64,000 nucleotides of DNA from Phycisphaerales bacterium (GTDB lineage Bacteria; Planctomycetota; Phycisphaerae; Phycisphaerales; UBA1924), in contig JADLFW010000033.1 of NCBI GenBank assembly GCA_020849615.1, forward strand, positions 1-64,000, written 5' to 3'. Under the pieces are notes generated by a model that worked only from the letters and a program-made list of their open reading frames with translations, was not told the origin of the DNA and did no database searches. The stretch's first letter is position 1. The number at the start of each line of letters is the position of its first letter. A program made the position numbers and the translations under genes. Below, in pieces: positions 8,231-16,953 of this stretch.

Positions 8231-8593
8231 AGAGCGCGGATGCGCCGGCTTGGGCGGCCGCGGCTTCCCGGTGAACCCCTCAGCCCAGTCGCAGAACATG
8301 GTGATGATCTCTTCGAGGTTGCCGGGCCCGCCCGCGCCGACGAAGACGCGGCCTTCGCGGTCGCCACCGGCCCGTCCGTGGTCCTGGGTGGCGCACTCGA
8401 ACCAATCGGTCGGGCTGCGGTGCGTCTTGCGGTGACTGAAGGTTTCGCTCCGGAGCGGGGTGCCCTCGAGATTGACTTCGATCATCCAGCCCGGGTTGTC
8501 GATGGTCTGGATCGTGATGCCCCAGTCGTGCTCCCACTCGCCGTTGCACTGGGCTGTGTACCACTTCGACAGCCTGTGGAGCGATGTGTTCAT
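8210..8593 (-). CDS. Imm53-family immunity protein
   Basis: 127-aa protein matching the Imm53 pattern of polymorphic toxin systems: WYTAQCNGEWEHDWG near residues 12-26, TIDNPGWMIEVNLEGT near 29-44, then a W-E-C segment and FVGAGGPGNLEEIITMFCDW near 84-103. Immunity proteins of this class are thought to neutralise a cognate toxin domain. No toxin gene is visible nearby. The ATG overlaps the stop of the upstream FHA-GspE gene as ATGA, so the two are translationally coupled. The C-terminal Pro/Arg tail overlaps the convergent hydrolase. Confidence 0.8.
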   Translation of the reverse strand: MNTSLHRLSKWYTAQCNGEWEHDWGITIQTIDNPGWMIEVNLEGTPLRSETFSHRKTHRSPTDWFECATQDHGRAGGDREGRVFVGAGGPGNLEEIITMFCDWAEGFTGKPRPPKPAHPRSSGPRRR

Positions 8594-10260
8594 CCGTGCC
8601 CCGCTACTCGGTCCACCTCGTCGATCGTCGTGACGCCCTCGGCGATGAGCCGCCAGCCGAACTGAGCCAGGGTGGTGAACAATCCCTGCTCAATGATCTT
8701 CTTCATCGCGACGATCGTGGGCTCGCGCAGCACGACATCGCGCAGTTCATCGTTGAAATCCAGCAGCTCGAAGATGCCGCGCCGGCCCCGGTAGCCCGTC
8801 TTCAGGCAGCGCGCGCACCCGGTCGCCGAGTAGATCGTCGTCTTGCCCGACAGGTACCGCCCCAGACGCGTCGCCGTGCCGGGCGAGACGGTCACGGGCC
8901 GCTTGCAGTGCTCGCAGAGCTGCCGCACCAGCCGCTGGGCCAGCACGAGGTCCAGTGAGTTGGCCACGAGGTAGGGCTCGACCTTCAGGTCCAGCAGCCG
9001 GAAGACCGCCGCGATCGTGTCCTTGGCGTGCACCGTCGTGAAGACCAGGTGCCCCGTCATGGCGGCCTGCATCGCCGTGCGGGCCGTCTCCTCATCGCGG
9101 ATCTCGCCGACCAGGATCACATCGGGGTCCTGCCGGAGCACCGACCGCAGCAGGTTGCTGAACGTGTTGCCCTTGGAATCGTCGGCGGGGATCTGCGTGA
9201 CGTTGTCGAGCTGGTACTCGACCGGGTCTTCGATGGTGACGACGTTGCGGGTGGTGCGGTCGATGGTCCGCAGCGCGTTGTAGAGTGTGGTCGTCTTTCC
9301 AGAGCCCGTCGGCCCGCACACGAGCAGCAGGCCGTGGTCCTGGTCGCAGACGCGCTGGATGCGCTCGGTCATGTACCCCGCGAGGCCGAGGCTGGCCAGC
9401 GATTCCGGCACGCCGCGGTGGTCGAGCACCCGCAGCACCAGCTTCTGCCCGTGCACCGACGGCGTGAAGCTGACGCGGTACTCGACCCGGCGGTCGGGAA
9501 ATCGCGATGAGAAGTGGCCTTCCTGCACGGCATCCCGGGCCGCGGTCTTCATCTGGCAGGCGGTCTTCACCAGCCCGTAGATCAGCTCGCCGACGCGGTT
9601 GGGCATGTCCACGATGTGCACCATCTGCCCATCGACGCGGACGCGGACATGGAAGCGGTCGCCCTTGGGCTCGAGGTGAATGTCGGTGGCCCGCGACTTG
9701 GAGGCGACCTGCAGGAGCAGCCGCACCCCGCCGGGCCCGGCGCTCGAGGAGGCCAGGGCATCGGAGGCCTTGCCGCCGGCGTCGATGATGCTCACCGGCT
9801 CGGGCTGGGAGACTTTCGGCGGCAGCCAATCGAGGATGTCGAGGAGTTCGGCGGCCCAGTTCTGGAACCCCTCGGAGTCCTTCTGCGCGGGCATGTCGCC
9901 GCGCGACTCGTCGAGGGCCTCGACCGACTCCGCGAAGGCCTCGCTGGGCCCGTCGGGCTCATCCTTCTCGACGAGAAACTCGTGCTGACCGATGCGGAGC
10001 ACATCGCCGGCCTGCAGGGGCACCTCCTCGATCTTGATGTCGTTGACCTTGGTGCCGTTGCGCGATTTGAGGTCCCTGACGGTGTACCCGCCTTTGCCAT
10101 CCGGCGTCACGACGCAGTGGAAGCGGCTGGCCCGGTCGTCGATGATGCAGATCGTGTTGTCGGGATGACGGCCGATGGAGACGCGCTCATGCCCCAGCCG
10201 GACGGGCTGGGCCTCGCCACGGATCGGCGTCAGGCGCAGGCTGAGCATCGCTCGCTTCAC
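8590..10260 (-). CDS. FHA domain - GspE/PilB secretion ATPase fusion
   Basis: 556-aa fusion. Residues about 5-100 form a forkhead-associated domain (VSIGRHPDNTI, SRFHCVV, LKSRNGTKVN), which binds phosphothreonine peptides. After an acidic linker comes a type II/IV secretion hexameric ATPase: Walker A GPTGSGKTTTL near residue 314, the Asp box, the Walker B region and the His box TGHLVFTTVHAKDT. A zinc tetracysteine (CEHC...CARC) follows near residues 455-485. It should power a type II secretion or type IV pilus machine from the cytoplasm, with phospho-signalling input through the FHA domain. The GTG start has AAGGAAG upstream. The secretin at 18319 could be its partner. Confidence 0.9.
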   Translation of the reverse strand: MKRAMLSLRLTPIRGEAQPVRLGHERVSIGRHPDNTICIIDDRASRFHCVVTPDGKGGYTVRDLKSRNGTKVNDIKIEEVPLQAGDVLRIGQHEFLVEKDEPDGPSEAFAESVEALDESRGDMPAQKDSEGFQNWAAELLDILDWLPPKVSQPEPVSIIDAGGKASDALASSSAGPGGVRLLLQVASKSRATDIHLEPKGDRFHVRVRVDGQMVHIVDMPNRVGELIYGLVKTACQMKTAARDAVQEGHFSSRFPDRRVEYRVSFTPSVHGQKLVLRVLDHRGVPESLASLGLAGYMTERIQRVCDQDHGLLLVCGPTGSGKTTTLYNALRTIDRTTRNVVTIEDPVEYQLDNVTQIPADDSKGNTFSNLLRSVLRQDPDVILVGEIRDEETARTAMQAAMTGHLVFTTVHAKDTIAAVFRLLDLKVEPYLVANSLDLVLAQRLVRQLCEHCKRPVTVSPGTATRLGRYLSGKTTIYSATGCARCLKTGYRGRRGIFELLDFNDELRDVVLREPTIVAMKKIIEQGLFTTLAQFGWRLIAEGVTTIDEVDRVAGHG

Positions 10261-10349
10261 ACCGCTTCCTTCTCCCCGGGTCCCCATACTACCTGAAACC
10301 CGGGATCAATGGCGCGCCCGGGCACGGGGAGGGCCCCCCCGGGCCGGAA

Positions 10350-10355
10350 TAGACT
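10350..10355 (+). promoter_or_regulatory. -10-like box TAGACT before serS
   Basis: TAGACT ends 7 nt before the serS ATG; no Shine-Dalgarno is present. Confidence 0.55.
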
Positions 10356-10362
10356 TGGCCCC

Positions 10363-11772
10363 ATGATCGACCTCAAGCAACTGCGGGAAGACCCGGCCCG
10401 GTTCCGGCTCGGCGCGAAGGCCAAGGGCATCGCCGTCGACATCGACACCCTCGTTTCCCTGGATGAGGACAAGCGTCGCTGCCAGACCGAATCCGAGCGA
10501 CTCCGGGCCGAGCAGAAGAAGATCGAGAAGGAGCTGGGCCCGCAGATCGGCAAGCTCACCGGGCAGATGAAGTCCGCGCAGGGCCCGGACCGCGCCCGGC
10601 TCGAGGCTGAACTGGATGAGATCAAGGCCCGGCCCGCCAAGCTGAAGGGCGCGATCCAGGAACTGGATGCGAAAATCGCCGAGATTGAACCGCGGCTGAA
10701 CGAGATCCTGCTGCAGGTGCCGCTGCCGCCCGATGCGGATGTCCCCGTGGGCACCTCATCCGCCGACAATGTCGAGATCCGCCGTTGGAACCCGGCCGGC
10801 TTCGACACGGCCCGGTCGTTCGAATCCCAGCGCGGGTTCAAGCCCAAGACGCACCTCGAGCTCGTCCGCGACCTCGGGCTCGCCGATTTCGAGCGCGGCG
10901 TGAAGCTCGCCGGATCGCGCAGCTACATCCTCTCCGGCGATGGCATGCGTCTGCACCAGGCCGTGCTGCGGTACGCCGTGGACTTCATGACCGAGCGCAA
11001 CGGGTTCCGGGCCATGTCGGTCCCGGTCCTGGTCCGCGAGGAGGCGATGGTCGGCACCGGCTTCTTCCCGGCGGGGCGCGAGCAGGCGTACCAGGTCGAG
11101 GAGAGATCCCGCGGCGGCGGCTACGACATGTTCCTCACCGGCACCGGCGAGGTCGGGCTCATGGGGATCCACATGGGCGAGATTCTCGATGAGGCCAGGC
11201 TGCCCGTGAAGTACGTCACCGTCAGCACCTGCTTCCGCCGCGAGGCCGGCGCCGCCGGCAAGGACACCGCCGGGCTCTACCGCATCCACCAGTTCGACAA
11301 GGTCGAGCAGGTCGTCATCTGCCGGGCCGACGAGGCCGAGAGCCGCACCTGGCACAAGACCATGATCGGGTACGTCGAGCAGCTCCTGCAGAGCCTGCAA
11401 CTCCCCTACCGCCTGCTGCAGTGCTGCACCGGCGACCTGGGCCCCAAGAACGCCGACATGGTGGACATCGAGAGCTGGATGCCGGGGCGCGGGCCAACCG
11501 GCGCCGACGGCCGCCCGACCGGCGAGTACGGCGAAACTCACTCCGCCAGCCGCCTCTACGATTTCCAGTGCCGGCGCCTGAACATGCGCTACCGCCCGGG
11601 CGGGGAGAGCGCCAAGGGCGAGACGCGATTCTGCCACTCGCTGAACAACACCGTGCTCGCCAGCCCGCGCGTGCTGATCCCGCTGCTGGAAATGCACCAG
11701 AACGCGGATGGGAGCGTGACGATCCCCGAGGTGCTCAGGCCCTATATGGGTGGTAAGCACAAGATCGGATAA
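10363..11772 (+). CDS. serS: Serine--tRNA ligase
   Basis: Class II aminoacyl-tRNA synthetase charging tRNA-Ser (and tRNA-Sec where present). The 469-aa product begins with the family's MIDLKQLREDPARF. The N-terminal long coiled-coil arm spans about residues 30-110. Motif 2 is visible as VSTCFRREAGAAGKDTAGL near 288-306. Motif 3 lies in HSLNNTVLASPRVLIPLLE near 426-444, and YMGG is at the end. An upstream in-frame GTG/ATG reading would add 18 unconserved residues and was rejected. Confidence 0.97.
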   Translation: MIDLKQLREDPARFRLGAKAKGIAVDIDTLVSLDEDKRRCQTESERLRAEQKKIEKELGPQIGKLTGQMKSAQGPDRARLEAELDEIKARPAKLKGAIQELDAKIAEIEPRLNEILLQVPLPPDADVPVGTSSADNVEIRRWNPAGFDTARSFESQRGFKPKTHLELVRDLGLADFERGVKLAGSRSYILSGDGMRLHQAVLRYAVDFMTERNGFRAMSVPVLVREEAMVGTGFFPAGREQAYQVEERSRGGGYDMFLTGTGEVGLMGIHMGEILDEARLPVKYVTVSTCFRREAGAAGKDTAGLYRIHQFDKVEQVVICRADEAESRTWHKTMIGYVEQLLQSLQLPYRLLQCCTGDLGPKNADMVDIESWMPGRGPTGADGRPTGEYGETHSASRLYDFQCRRLNMRYRPGGESAKGETRFCHSLNNTVLASPRVLIPLLEMHQNADGSVTIPEVLRPYMGGKHKIG

Positions 11773-11942
11773 CGGTCGGGCCGCGAAGTTTCGGTGGAAT
11801 TCCCGGCGTCGGGGCGCGCATCTCATCCCGAGGCTTCTGTCTTCTCCTGCCCTCTTGCGTTATGGAGTCCAGTGCCGTGGTTCGCGGAGATGTATCCGCG
11901 GCCCGGCGGTCGTGCGCCTGGCTAGCGCAGAAAGGACGCACC

Positions 11943-12491
11943 ATGTCCGCCTCAACCGTGTACGAAGAAAAAGGCCGCATGCCGGTCACCTCTGCGAGAG
12001 GTGGCACGTCCATGCCGGGACCGGATGACGATGTGGACTCTTGGCCCTGGTGGCTGAAGATCAAGGGCCAGCCCGGCGTGCTCGACCGCATCCGGATTTC
12101 CGACCGCGCCCAGGTCGCGCTCTCGGCGATTGTCAGCGCCATCACCGTCGAGACGATCGCCCGTATGTCGGGCACGGGCGGCGAGGGCCTGGCCAAGGCG
12201 TCGAAGGCGACGCTGGATGAGTACGGCGAGTGGATCTGCGGCAACGACCTGCTGTGGCTCCTGCGCCTCCGCAAGAAGTTCAAGGACCTGATCCCCATCC
12301 CCAAGCCCTGGCCGCTGCCGGATCCGCCGCCGCCGTGGACGGACCTGGCCCAGAACCCGGCGTTCGAGGTCATCGGCGAGCTGGCGAGTCTCCGGGCGTC
12401 GCTCCCCGCCAAGTCGGGGCTGGGCCTGGGTGTCGAACGGTTCCTGGATGGCGTCGCGGCCCGGCTGGACGCCGCGGCCACGCACGGCTGA
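11943..12491 (+). CDS. Hypothetical protein, Trp/Pro-rich
   Basis: 182-aa protein of unknown family. The start has AAAGGA about 7 nt upstream. Visible features are a DSWPWWLKIKGQPG segment near residue 32, a central helix-rich region, and a proline/tryptophan stretch (IPIPKPWPLPDPPPPW) near residues 118-133. There is no signal peptide or clear membrane segment. A strong terminator follows directly, so it forms a monocistronic unit. Confidence 0.7.
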   Translation: MSASTVYEEKGRMPVTSARGGTSMPGPDDDVDSWPWWLKIKGQPGVLDRIRISDRAQVALSAIVSAITVETIARMSGTGGEGLAKASKATLDEYGEWICGNDLLWLLRLRKKFKDLIPIPKPWPLPDPPPPWTDLAQNPAFEVIGELASLRASLPAKSGLGLGVERFLDGVAARLDAAATHG

Positions 12492-12510
12492 ATCCGTCGC
12501 GAGATCACGC

Positions 12511-12539
12511 ACGACCGGCGCCCGCGCGCCGGTCGTTTT
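12511..12539 (+). terminator. Strong Rho-independent terminator
   Basis: Perfect 11-bp stem ACGACCGGCGC / GCGCCGGTCGT, loop CCGC, then TTTT. It lies 20 nt after the stop of the hypothetical gene. Confidence 0.88.
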
Positions 12540-12566
12540 CATTGCGCGGTCTTCGCCAGGCCTGCC

Positions 12567-13943
12567 CTACGCGTCGGGGATCGCCCGGGCCAGGTCGACA
12601 GTCGCGCCGGGCGCGTCGGGCCGCTCCAGCCTCGGCCCGCTCGCGCGGCGAAGCTCGCGGATCAGCTCGGCGATGTCGCCGCGCACCGGCGCGGTGAAGA
12701 CCATCGGCTTCTCGCTGATCGGGTGGGTGAACCCCAGCACGCAGGCGTGCAGCGACTGCCGACAAATGATCGGGTCGAACTCGGGCGGCGGCTCTCCGTT
12801 AGGGCACGCCAAGACCTCAAGCCCCGCCGGGCCCGCCCGGTTGCGACCCACCCCGTTCCCCCCGTACATGTCATCACCCACGATGGGGTGCCCCGAGTGG
12901 GAGAGGTGGACGCGGATCTGGTGCGTTCGGCCCGTCTTCAGTTCGAGCTCGACGAGGCTGAACAATCCCGACTCCGAGGCCCGCGCGGGCGGATGGTGCG
13001 GATCTCGCGATGCGGGCCGCCACCCGGGTGCGGCGGCGCTCGAACCGGAGGCCCGGTCCTTCCCGATTGCAGCGCCGGTCAGGTCGTAGTACTCGCGCAC
13101 GCGGCAGATCGTGACCGCCGGCTTGCCCAGCTCATCGTGCCGCACCACGTACTTTTCGCGGTAGCCCTTCTCGCGCGAGGGGTGCGGGCCGATAGGCAGG
13201 TCGATCACATCGACGGGCGGCTCCACGCGCCCGTGCACGACGGCGAGGTAGCGTTTGTCCACCCGGCGGTGCTCGAACTGGTGCCCCAGCTTCCAGTGGG
13301 TTTCATCCTGCTTCGCGAAGACGATGCACCCGGAGGTGTGGCGATCGAGCCGGTGCACGACGCCGGGCCTGGCGAAGTCGGCCCCCACCTTCGACAGCGC
13401 CCCGCTCGCCCGCTTCTGAAAGTGGAACGCCAGCGCGCTCAGCATCGTCCCCTTCAGGTGCGAGCGGGCCGGGTGCACGATGATGTCCGGCGACTTGTTG
13501 AGGACGATGAGGAAGTCATCCTCGTACATCACATCCAGCGGGATGTCCTCGGGCTGGATGTTCCTGGCGGGGGGCGGCGGCACCACCACCTCCACCACAT
13601 CGCCCTTGCGCAGCACCGTTGACGACTTGGGGATGCGGTCGTTGACCAGCACCCCGCCCTCGGCGATCACCTTCTGGAGCTGGTTGCGGCTCATGAAGCC
13701 GATGCGATCCGCCAAGTAGCGGTCCAGCCGCTTCTGGAGATCGCGCTGCAGCGTGAACGTCACGCGCCGCAGCTCGGCATCGTCATCGGTCTCTTCCCCG
13801 GTGGTCTCGGCGAGCTTCCGGAGGGCTTCAGCATCGACCTTGCCGCCCGGCAGAATCAGCCCGCCGCCAACGATCGTGTCATCGGCGGAGTCCTCGACGC
13901 GGCGCCGGGCGGCTTCGGGCTCGTGATGCGGGCCGGCGGTCAC
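12567..13943 (-). CDS. RluA-family 23S rRNA/tRNA pseudouridine synthase
   Basis: 458-aa RluD-like enzyme that isomerises uridine to pseudouridine in RNA. An S4 RNA-binding domain (about residues 65-120, LDRYLADRIGFMSRNQLQK) precedes the catalytic domain. The catalytic aspartate is Asp200 in HRLDRHTSG. KRYLAVVHG and TGRTHQIRVHLSHSGHPIVGD are also present. It is longer than typical RluD (about 325 aa) because of an acidic N-terminal extension, an Ala/Pro insert near residues 300-325 and a C-terminal tail. The GTG start overlaps the preceding stop as GTGA. Confidence 0.92.
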   Translation of the reverse strand: MTAGPHHEPEAARRRVEDSADDTIVGGGLILPGGKVDAEALRKLAETTGEETDDDAELRRVTFTLQRDLQKRLDRYLADRIGFMSRNQLQKVIAEGGVLVNDRIPKSSTVLRKGDVVEVVVPPPPARNIQPEDIPLDVMYEDDFLIVLNKSPDIIVHPARSHLKGTMLSALAFHFQKRASGALSKVGADFARPGVVHRLDRHTSGCIVFAKQDETHWKLGHQFEHRRVDKRYLAVVHGRVEPPVDVIDLPIGPHPSREKGYREKYVVRHDELGKPAVTICRVREYYDLTGAAIGKDRASGSSAAAPGWRPASRDPHHPPARASESGLFSLVELELKTGRTHQIRVHLSHSGHPIVGDDMYGGNGVGRNRAGPAGLEVLACPNGEPPPEFDPIICRQSLHACVLGFTHPISEKPMVFTAPVRGDIAELIRELRRASGPRLERPDAPGATVDLARAIPDA

Positions 13944-14923
13944 TTGGGCTCGGGTGGCGGTGGGGTCGTGCCGGGCTGCGGTGTCGGAGACTCCGACTTC
14001 GGCGGCTCGGACTTGGGCTTCGGGGCGTCGGGCTTCGGGGCGTCGGGTTTCGGGGCGTCTGGTTTCGGGGCGTCGGGCTTGACGGCCTCGGGCGCTACGT
14101 CGGTTGGCGCAGAAGCGGGGATGGGCTGGCCCGTCGGCGTCGGTGCTGTCACATCGCCAGGGACGGCGGGCCCCGCCGGGCCCGGCGCGGGCGCGGGCGG
14201 CGGAGGCTCGGGGTCGACGCCCTTGATCTTGGGCAGTTCGGCGATGGTGTACAGCTTGGGAAGCTGCGCCAGCTTGGGCAGCTCAGCGATGCGGTTCTTC
14301 GCGACCGTCGCGTGGTAGGCGTACGGGCCGCCCTCGACCTTGGCGGCGATCTGCTCGTAATACACCTTGGCCTTGTCGGTCTCCTGCCGGCTCTCGGCGA
14401 CCGCGGCCAGCCCGTACAGGGCCGACACGGACATCATGACGTGATCTGGGCTTGCCGACGTCTCGGTGAGCACCGCGTTGTACAGGGCCTCGGCTTCGGT
14501 GAGGTACGTCGCGCGGTCCTGCTCCGAGAGCAGGTCGTCCTTGGTCTCAACCGACCCGTCGGGCTTGAGTGTGGCGCCGGGCTTGAGCCCGGCCCGCACC
14601 GAGCGCAGGTACGCATCCGCGGCGTCGAGCCTCGCCATGAGGCCGATCCCGCGGACGCCGTTGAACTCATCGGCCACGGCCTTGAGCGCCAGGGGGCTGG
14701 GGTTCGAGGTCATCGCCGACTTGTTGTACTCATCGAAGGCCCGGTTGATCTTGTCGACCTTCGCGGTCTTGAGCTTGGTCCACACGAACTGCCCGCCCGC
14801 GGCGATGGCGGCGATCGTCAGCACGATCGGCCCCCACTTGCGCAGGAAGTCGATGAACTCGACATTGAGACGCGCCTCCTCGAGGCCGGCGCGTTCGCGG
14901 ATCTGCTGATGGCGTTGTTCCAT
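13940..14923 (-). CDS. YfgM-like TPR membrane protein with Pro/Lys/Asp repeat tail
   Basis: 327-aa protein starting at an ATG with GGGGGAA upstream. It has a short cytoplasmic N-terminus, one membrane segment (WGPIVLTIAAIAAGGQFVW, about residues 24-42) and a periplasmic TPR-like helical domain (about 45-230). This matches the YfgM/CcmH-type tetratricopeptide layout of chaperone-like membrane proteins. The C-terminal 90 residues are proline-rich and include four tandem P-D-A-P-K units. It is coupled by GTGA to the downstream pseudouridine synthase. Its exact role is unknown. Confidence 0.75.
   Translation of the reverse strand: MEQRHQQIRERAGLEEARLNVEFIDFLRKWGPIVLTIAAIAAGGQFVWTKLKTAKVDKINRAFDEYNKSAMTSNPSPLALKAVADEFNGVRGIGLMARLDAADAYLRSVRAGLKPGATLKPDGSVETKDDLLSEQDRATYLTEAEALYNAVLTETSASPDHVMMSVSALYGLAAVAESRQETDKAKVYYEQIAAKVEGGPYAYHATVAKNRIAELPKLAQLPKLYTIAELPKIKGVDPEPPPPAPAPGPAGPAVPGDVTAPTPTGQPIPASAPTDVAPEAVKPDAPKPDAPKPDAPKPDAPKPKSEPPKSESPTPQPGTTPPPPEPK
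14018..14079. repeat. Four tandem 15-bp repeats encoding P-D-A-P-K units
   Basis: Within the TPR gene, four near-identical 15-bp units built around TTCGGGGCGTCGGG(C/T) encode the repeated pentapeptide. Copy number may vary between strains by slippage. Confidence 0.8.
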
Positions 14924-15012
14924 GCGTGATTCCCCCGGGCCTGCGCCCGCTGGCGGATCGTTCCAAACAGTTGCGGAAGGTAAGGTTAGGAACGGACCCG
15001 CGCGGCAGCCAG

Positions 15013-15981
15013 TCAATCAGCCCAGAACCGCCACGGCCGCCCGTCCGCCATGGCGGCGGGCGGCACCAGCCGATCCCGGATGGCCCGGACGAGGGTCGCC
15101 ACCCCGGCGCCCGTCAGCCCGGATACCGCGACATCGCCGGGCCAGGAAGCCGTTCCGAGGTCACAGCGCATCCGCACCCGGAGAGTTTCACCCGCCGGAA
15201 AGGGCCCATCGGGCGGGGCCGAAGCGGTATCCCCGCACAGCAGCAGCAGGTCGGCCCGGGAAGCCAGTTCCATCGCGATCGACGCCGCCTCCGCCTCCTC
15301 CGGGCCCGGCGCTTCGCGCAGGCCCGGCGTGTCAACCAGGCGCACCACCAGCCCGGCCATGTCGATCATGACGCCCACGTGATCGCGCGTCGTTCCCGGG
15401 GCTTCCGAGACGATCGATACCGCGGAGCCCGCCAGCGAGTTGGTCAGCGTTGATTTCCCCACATTCGCCGGGCCCAGCATCACCACGAGCGGCGCCTCGA
15501 TCAGGCGGGACAAGCGGCGGGAGTGATCGGCATCTGCCGCCGGGCCGCTGCCCGACTCAAACGCCGACCACCGCCGCGGCTGATCCAGCAGGAGGTCGAT
15601 CGCCAGCGGGCTTGCCGCCCGGGCCAGCGCGTGCAGCATCCGGGCCTCAATCAGGTCTTCTGCTTCCGGGTAAAGGCTGCGCGGGTCCTCTTCCCCCGCA
15701 GCCGAAACTCCCGCCGCCGCAAGCCGATCGGCAATTTCTCTCACCACCGCGCGCCCGCCATGGGGCATGAGGTGCACACACCGCGGACTCCATCGCGCCA
15801 CCAGCCCGCGATCCGCGCCGGCGATGGATTGCAGTGCAACCCGGCCCGGCGCTGGCGCTTTCATGCCGAGCCGTCCGAGTACGGCCTCAACTTCGCCATC
15901 GACGTGGATGATGGCGATACCGCCGGTCGTCCCGGTCGGGGTCAGGATCCGCCAGCGCGTATCCGGCAGGCCCGGCGGCAC
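15013..15981 (-). CDS. Shortened, divergent MnmE-like GTPase
   Basis: 322-aa protein related to the tRNA-modification GTPase MnmE (usually about 450 aa). The N-terminus keeps the TrmE_N pattern (LTPTGTTGGIAIIHVDG and MPHGGRAVVREIADRLAAAG). The G domain has a P-loop GPANVGKST near residue 169, a switch region APGTTRD and DTPG. The G4 guanine motif NKxD is degenerate (MRCD). The protein ends in RPWRFWAD, without the conserved C-terminal C-[IV/L]-GK cysteine needed for tRNA modification. The GTG start lies 3 nt after coaX. It may be a diverged paralogue with a different job. Confidence 0.75.
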   Translation of the reverse strand: MPPGLPDTRWRILTPTGTTGGIAIIHVDGEVEAVLGRLGMKAPAPGRVALQSIAGADRGLVARWSPRCVHLMPHGGRAVVREIADRLAAAGVSAAGEEDPRSLYPEAEDLIEARMLHALARAASPLAIDLLLDQPRRWSAFESGSGPAADADHSRRLSRLIEAPLVVMLGPANVGKSTLTNSLAGSAVSIVSEAPGTTRDHVGVMIDMAGLVVRLVDTPGLREAPGPEEAEAASIAMELASRADLLLLCGDTASAPPDGPFPAGETLRVRMRCDLGTASWPGDVAVSGLTGAGVATLVRAIRDRLVPPAAMADGRPWRFWAD

Positions 15982-15984
15982 GAT

Positions 15985-16782
15985 TCAGATCTCCCCGGCG
16001 TCCGAAGCCCCTTCGCCCAGTTCACGACGGCAGACTTCGGCCAGACCGACCAGCGTCAGGTCGGGGACAATGCTCTCGATAAGCTCATCTCCTTCGAACA
16101 GGGCCCGCGCATCCCCGCCCGTCGCGATCACCCGCGGGTAGGCGCCGTAGAACTCGGCGTAGCGGTCGATCAGCAGGTGGGTAAGCCCGCGGGCGGCTGA
16201 TGTGACGCCGATGAGCATCGCGTGCGGAGTGTCCTTCCCAAGCGGCCCGCGCGCAGGGTCGGGGGGCGCGAACTCGAGGGCTGGCAGCGCCGCCGTCTGT
16301 TCGTGCAGGGCCCGCAGCATCATGCGGACGCCCGGCGCGATCGCGCCGCCGTGAAACACACCCTCGCCATCGACGAAATCGACGGTGATCGCCGTGCCGG
16401 CGTCGATGATGATGCAGGCCTGCGTGGCCCGGGAGAAGGCGCCGATGGCGTTGAGCAGCCGATCCTGCCCCACCGTCGAGTCGTCATCGAGGCTGTGGGT
16501 CAGTTCGATCCCGATATCGCGGCCCAGCCAATGCACCTCGACCCCCAGCGCCTCCAGTTCGCGCTCCGTGGCAGCGGCCGCCGGAGGATTCACCGAGGCC
16601 ATCACCGCGGGCACCCCCGCATGCTCATTCACGAGCCGGGCCAGCGCGCTGCGCAGCGCCTCGGGCCCGTCGTTAGCGTGCGACGAAACTTCGGCGATCT
16701 CGCCCGACTCCAGCAACGCGACCTGCGTCCGGGTATTCCCGACACTGATGAGGATGACCGTGAGCCCGGAGTTGCTGTCCAT
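15985..16782 (-). CDS. coaX: Type III pantothenate kinase
   Basis: Catalyses ATP-dependent phosphorylation of pantothenate, the first step of coenzyme A synthesis. The 265-aa product has the ASKHA fold signatures of CoaX: ISVGNTRTQVALLE near residues 12-25, the IIDAGTAITVDFVDGEG segment with its catalytic aspartate near 131, FHGGAIAPGVRMM, and VIATGGDARAL. The ATG start is supported by TACGCT ending 5 nt upstream. The long frame extending further upstream is antisense to another gene. It is followed by the MnmE-like GTPase. Confidence 0.93.
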   Translation of the reverse strand: MDSNSGLTVILISVGNTRTQVALLESGEIAEVSSHANDGPEALRSALARLVNEHAGVPAVMASVNPPAAAATERELEALGVEVHWLGRDIGIELTHSLDDDSTVGQDRLLNAIGAFSRATQACIIIDAGTAITVDFVDGEGVFHGGAIAPGVRMMLRALHEQTAALPALEFAPPDPARGPLGKDTPHAMLIGVTSAARGLTHLLIDRYAEFYGAYPRVIATGGDARALFEGDELIESIVPDLTLVGLAEVCRRELGEGASDAGEI

Positions 16783-16787
16783 GGGTG

Positions 16788-16793
16788 AGCGTA
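16788..16793 (-). promoter_or_regulatory. -10-like box TACGCT before coaX
   Basis: On the minus strand TACGCT ends 5 nt before the coaX ATG. About 45 bp away a rightward TAGAGT (16837-16842) may serve the divergent gene that starts at 16954. Confidence 0.45.
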
Positions 16794-16953
16794 CGCGCGA
16801 GCCCCGCCGCGCCGGATTTGTCGGGCCGGATCTGGATAGAGTCCCTTGAACCTGCCCCTCCCCCCGCCATCCGCCCGCGGCCCCGAAGCTGGAGCACCAT
16901 TGCTGGTCCGAGCCCAAGCCGACAGTTCCATCGAACGCACCACCGTGGGGTCC

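Noticed and set aside
10815-10830. GTTCGAATCC, resembling a tRNA T-loop
   Set aside because: It is inside the serS coding sequence and no cloverleaf arms surround it.
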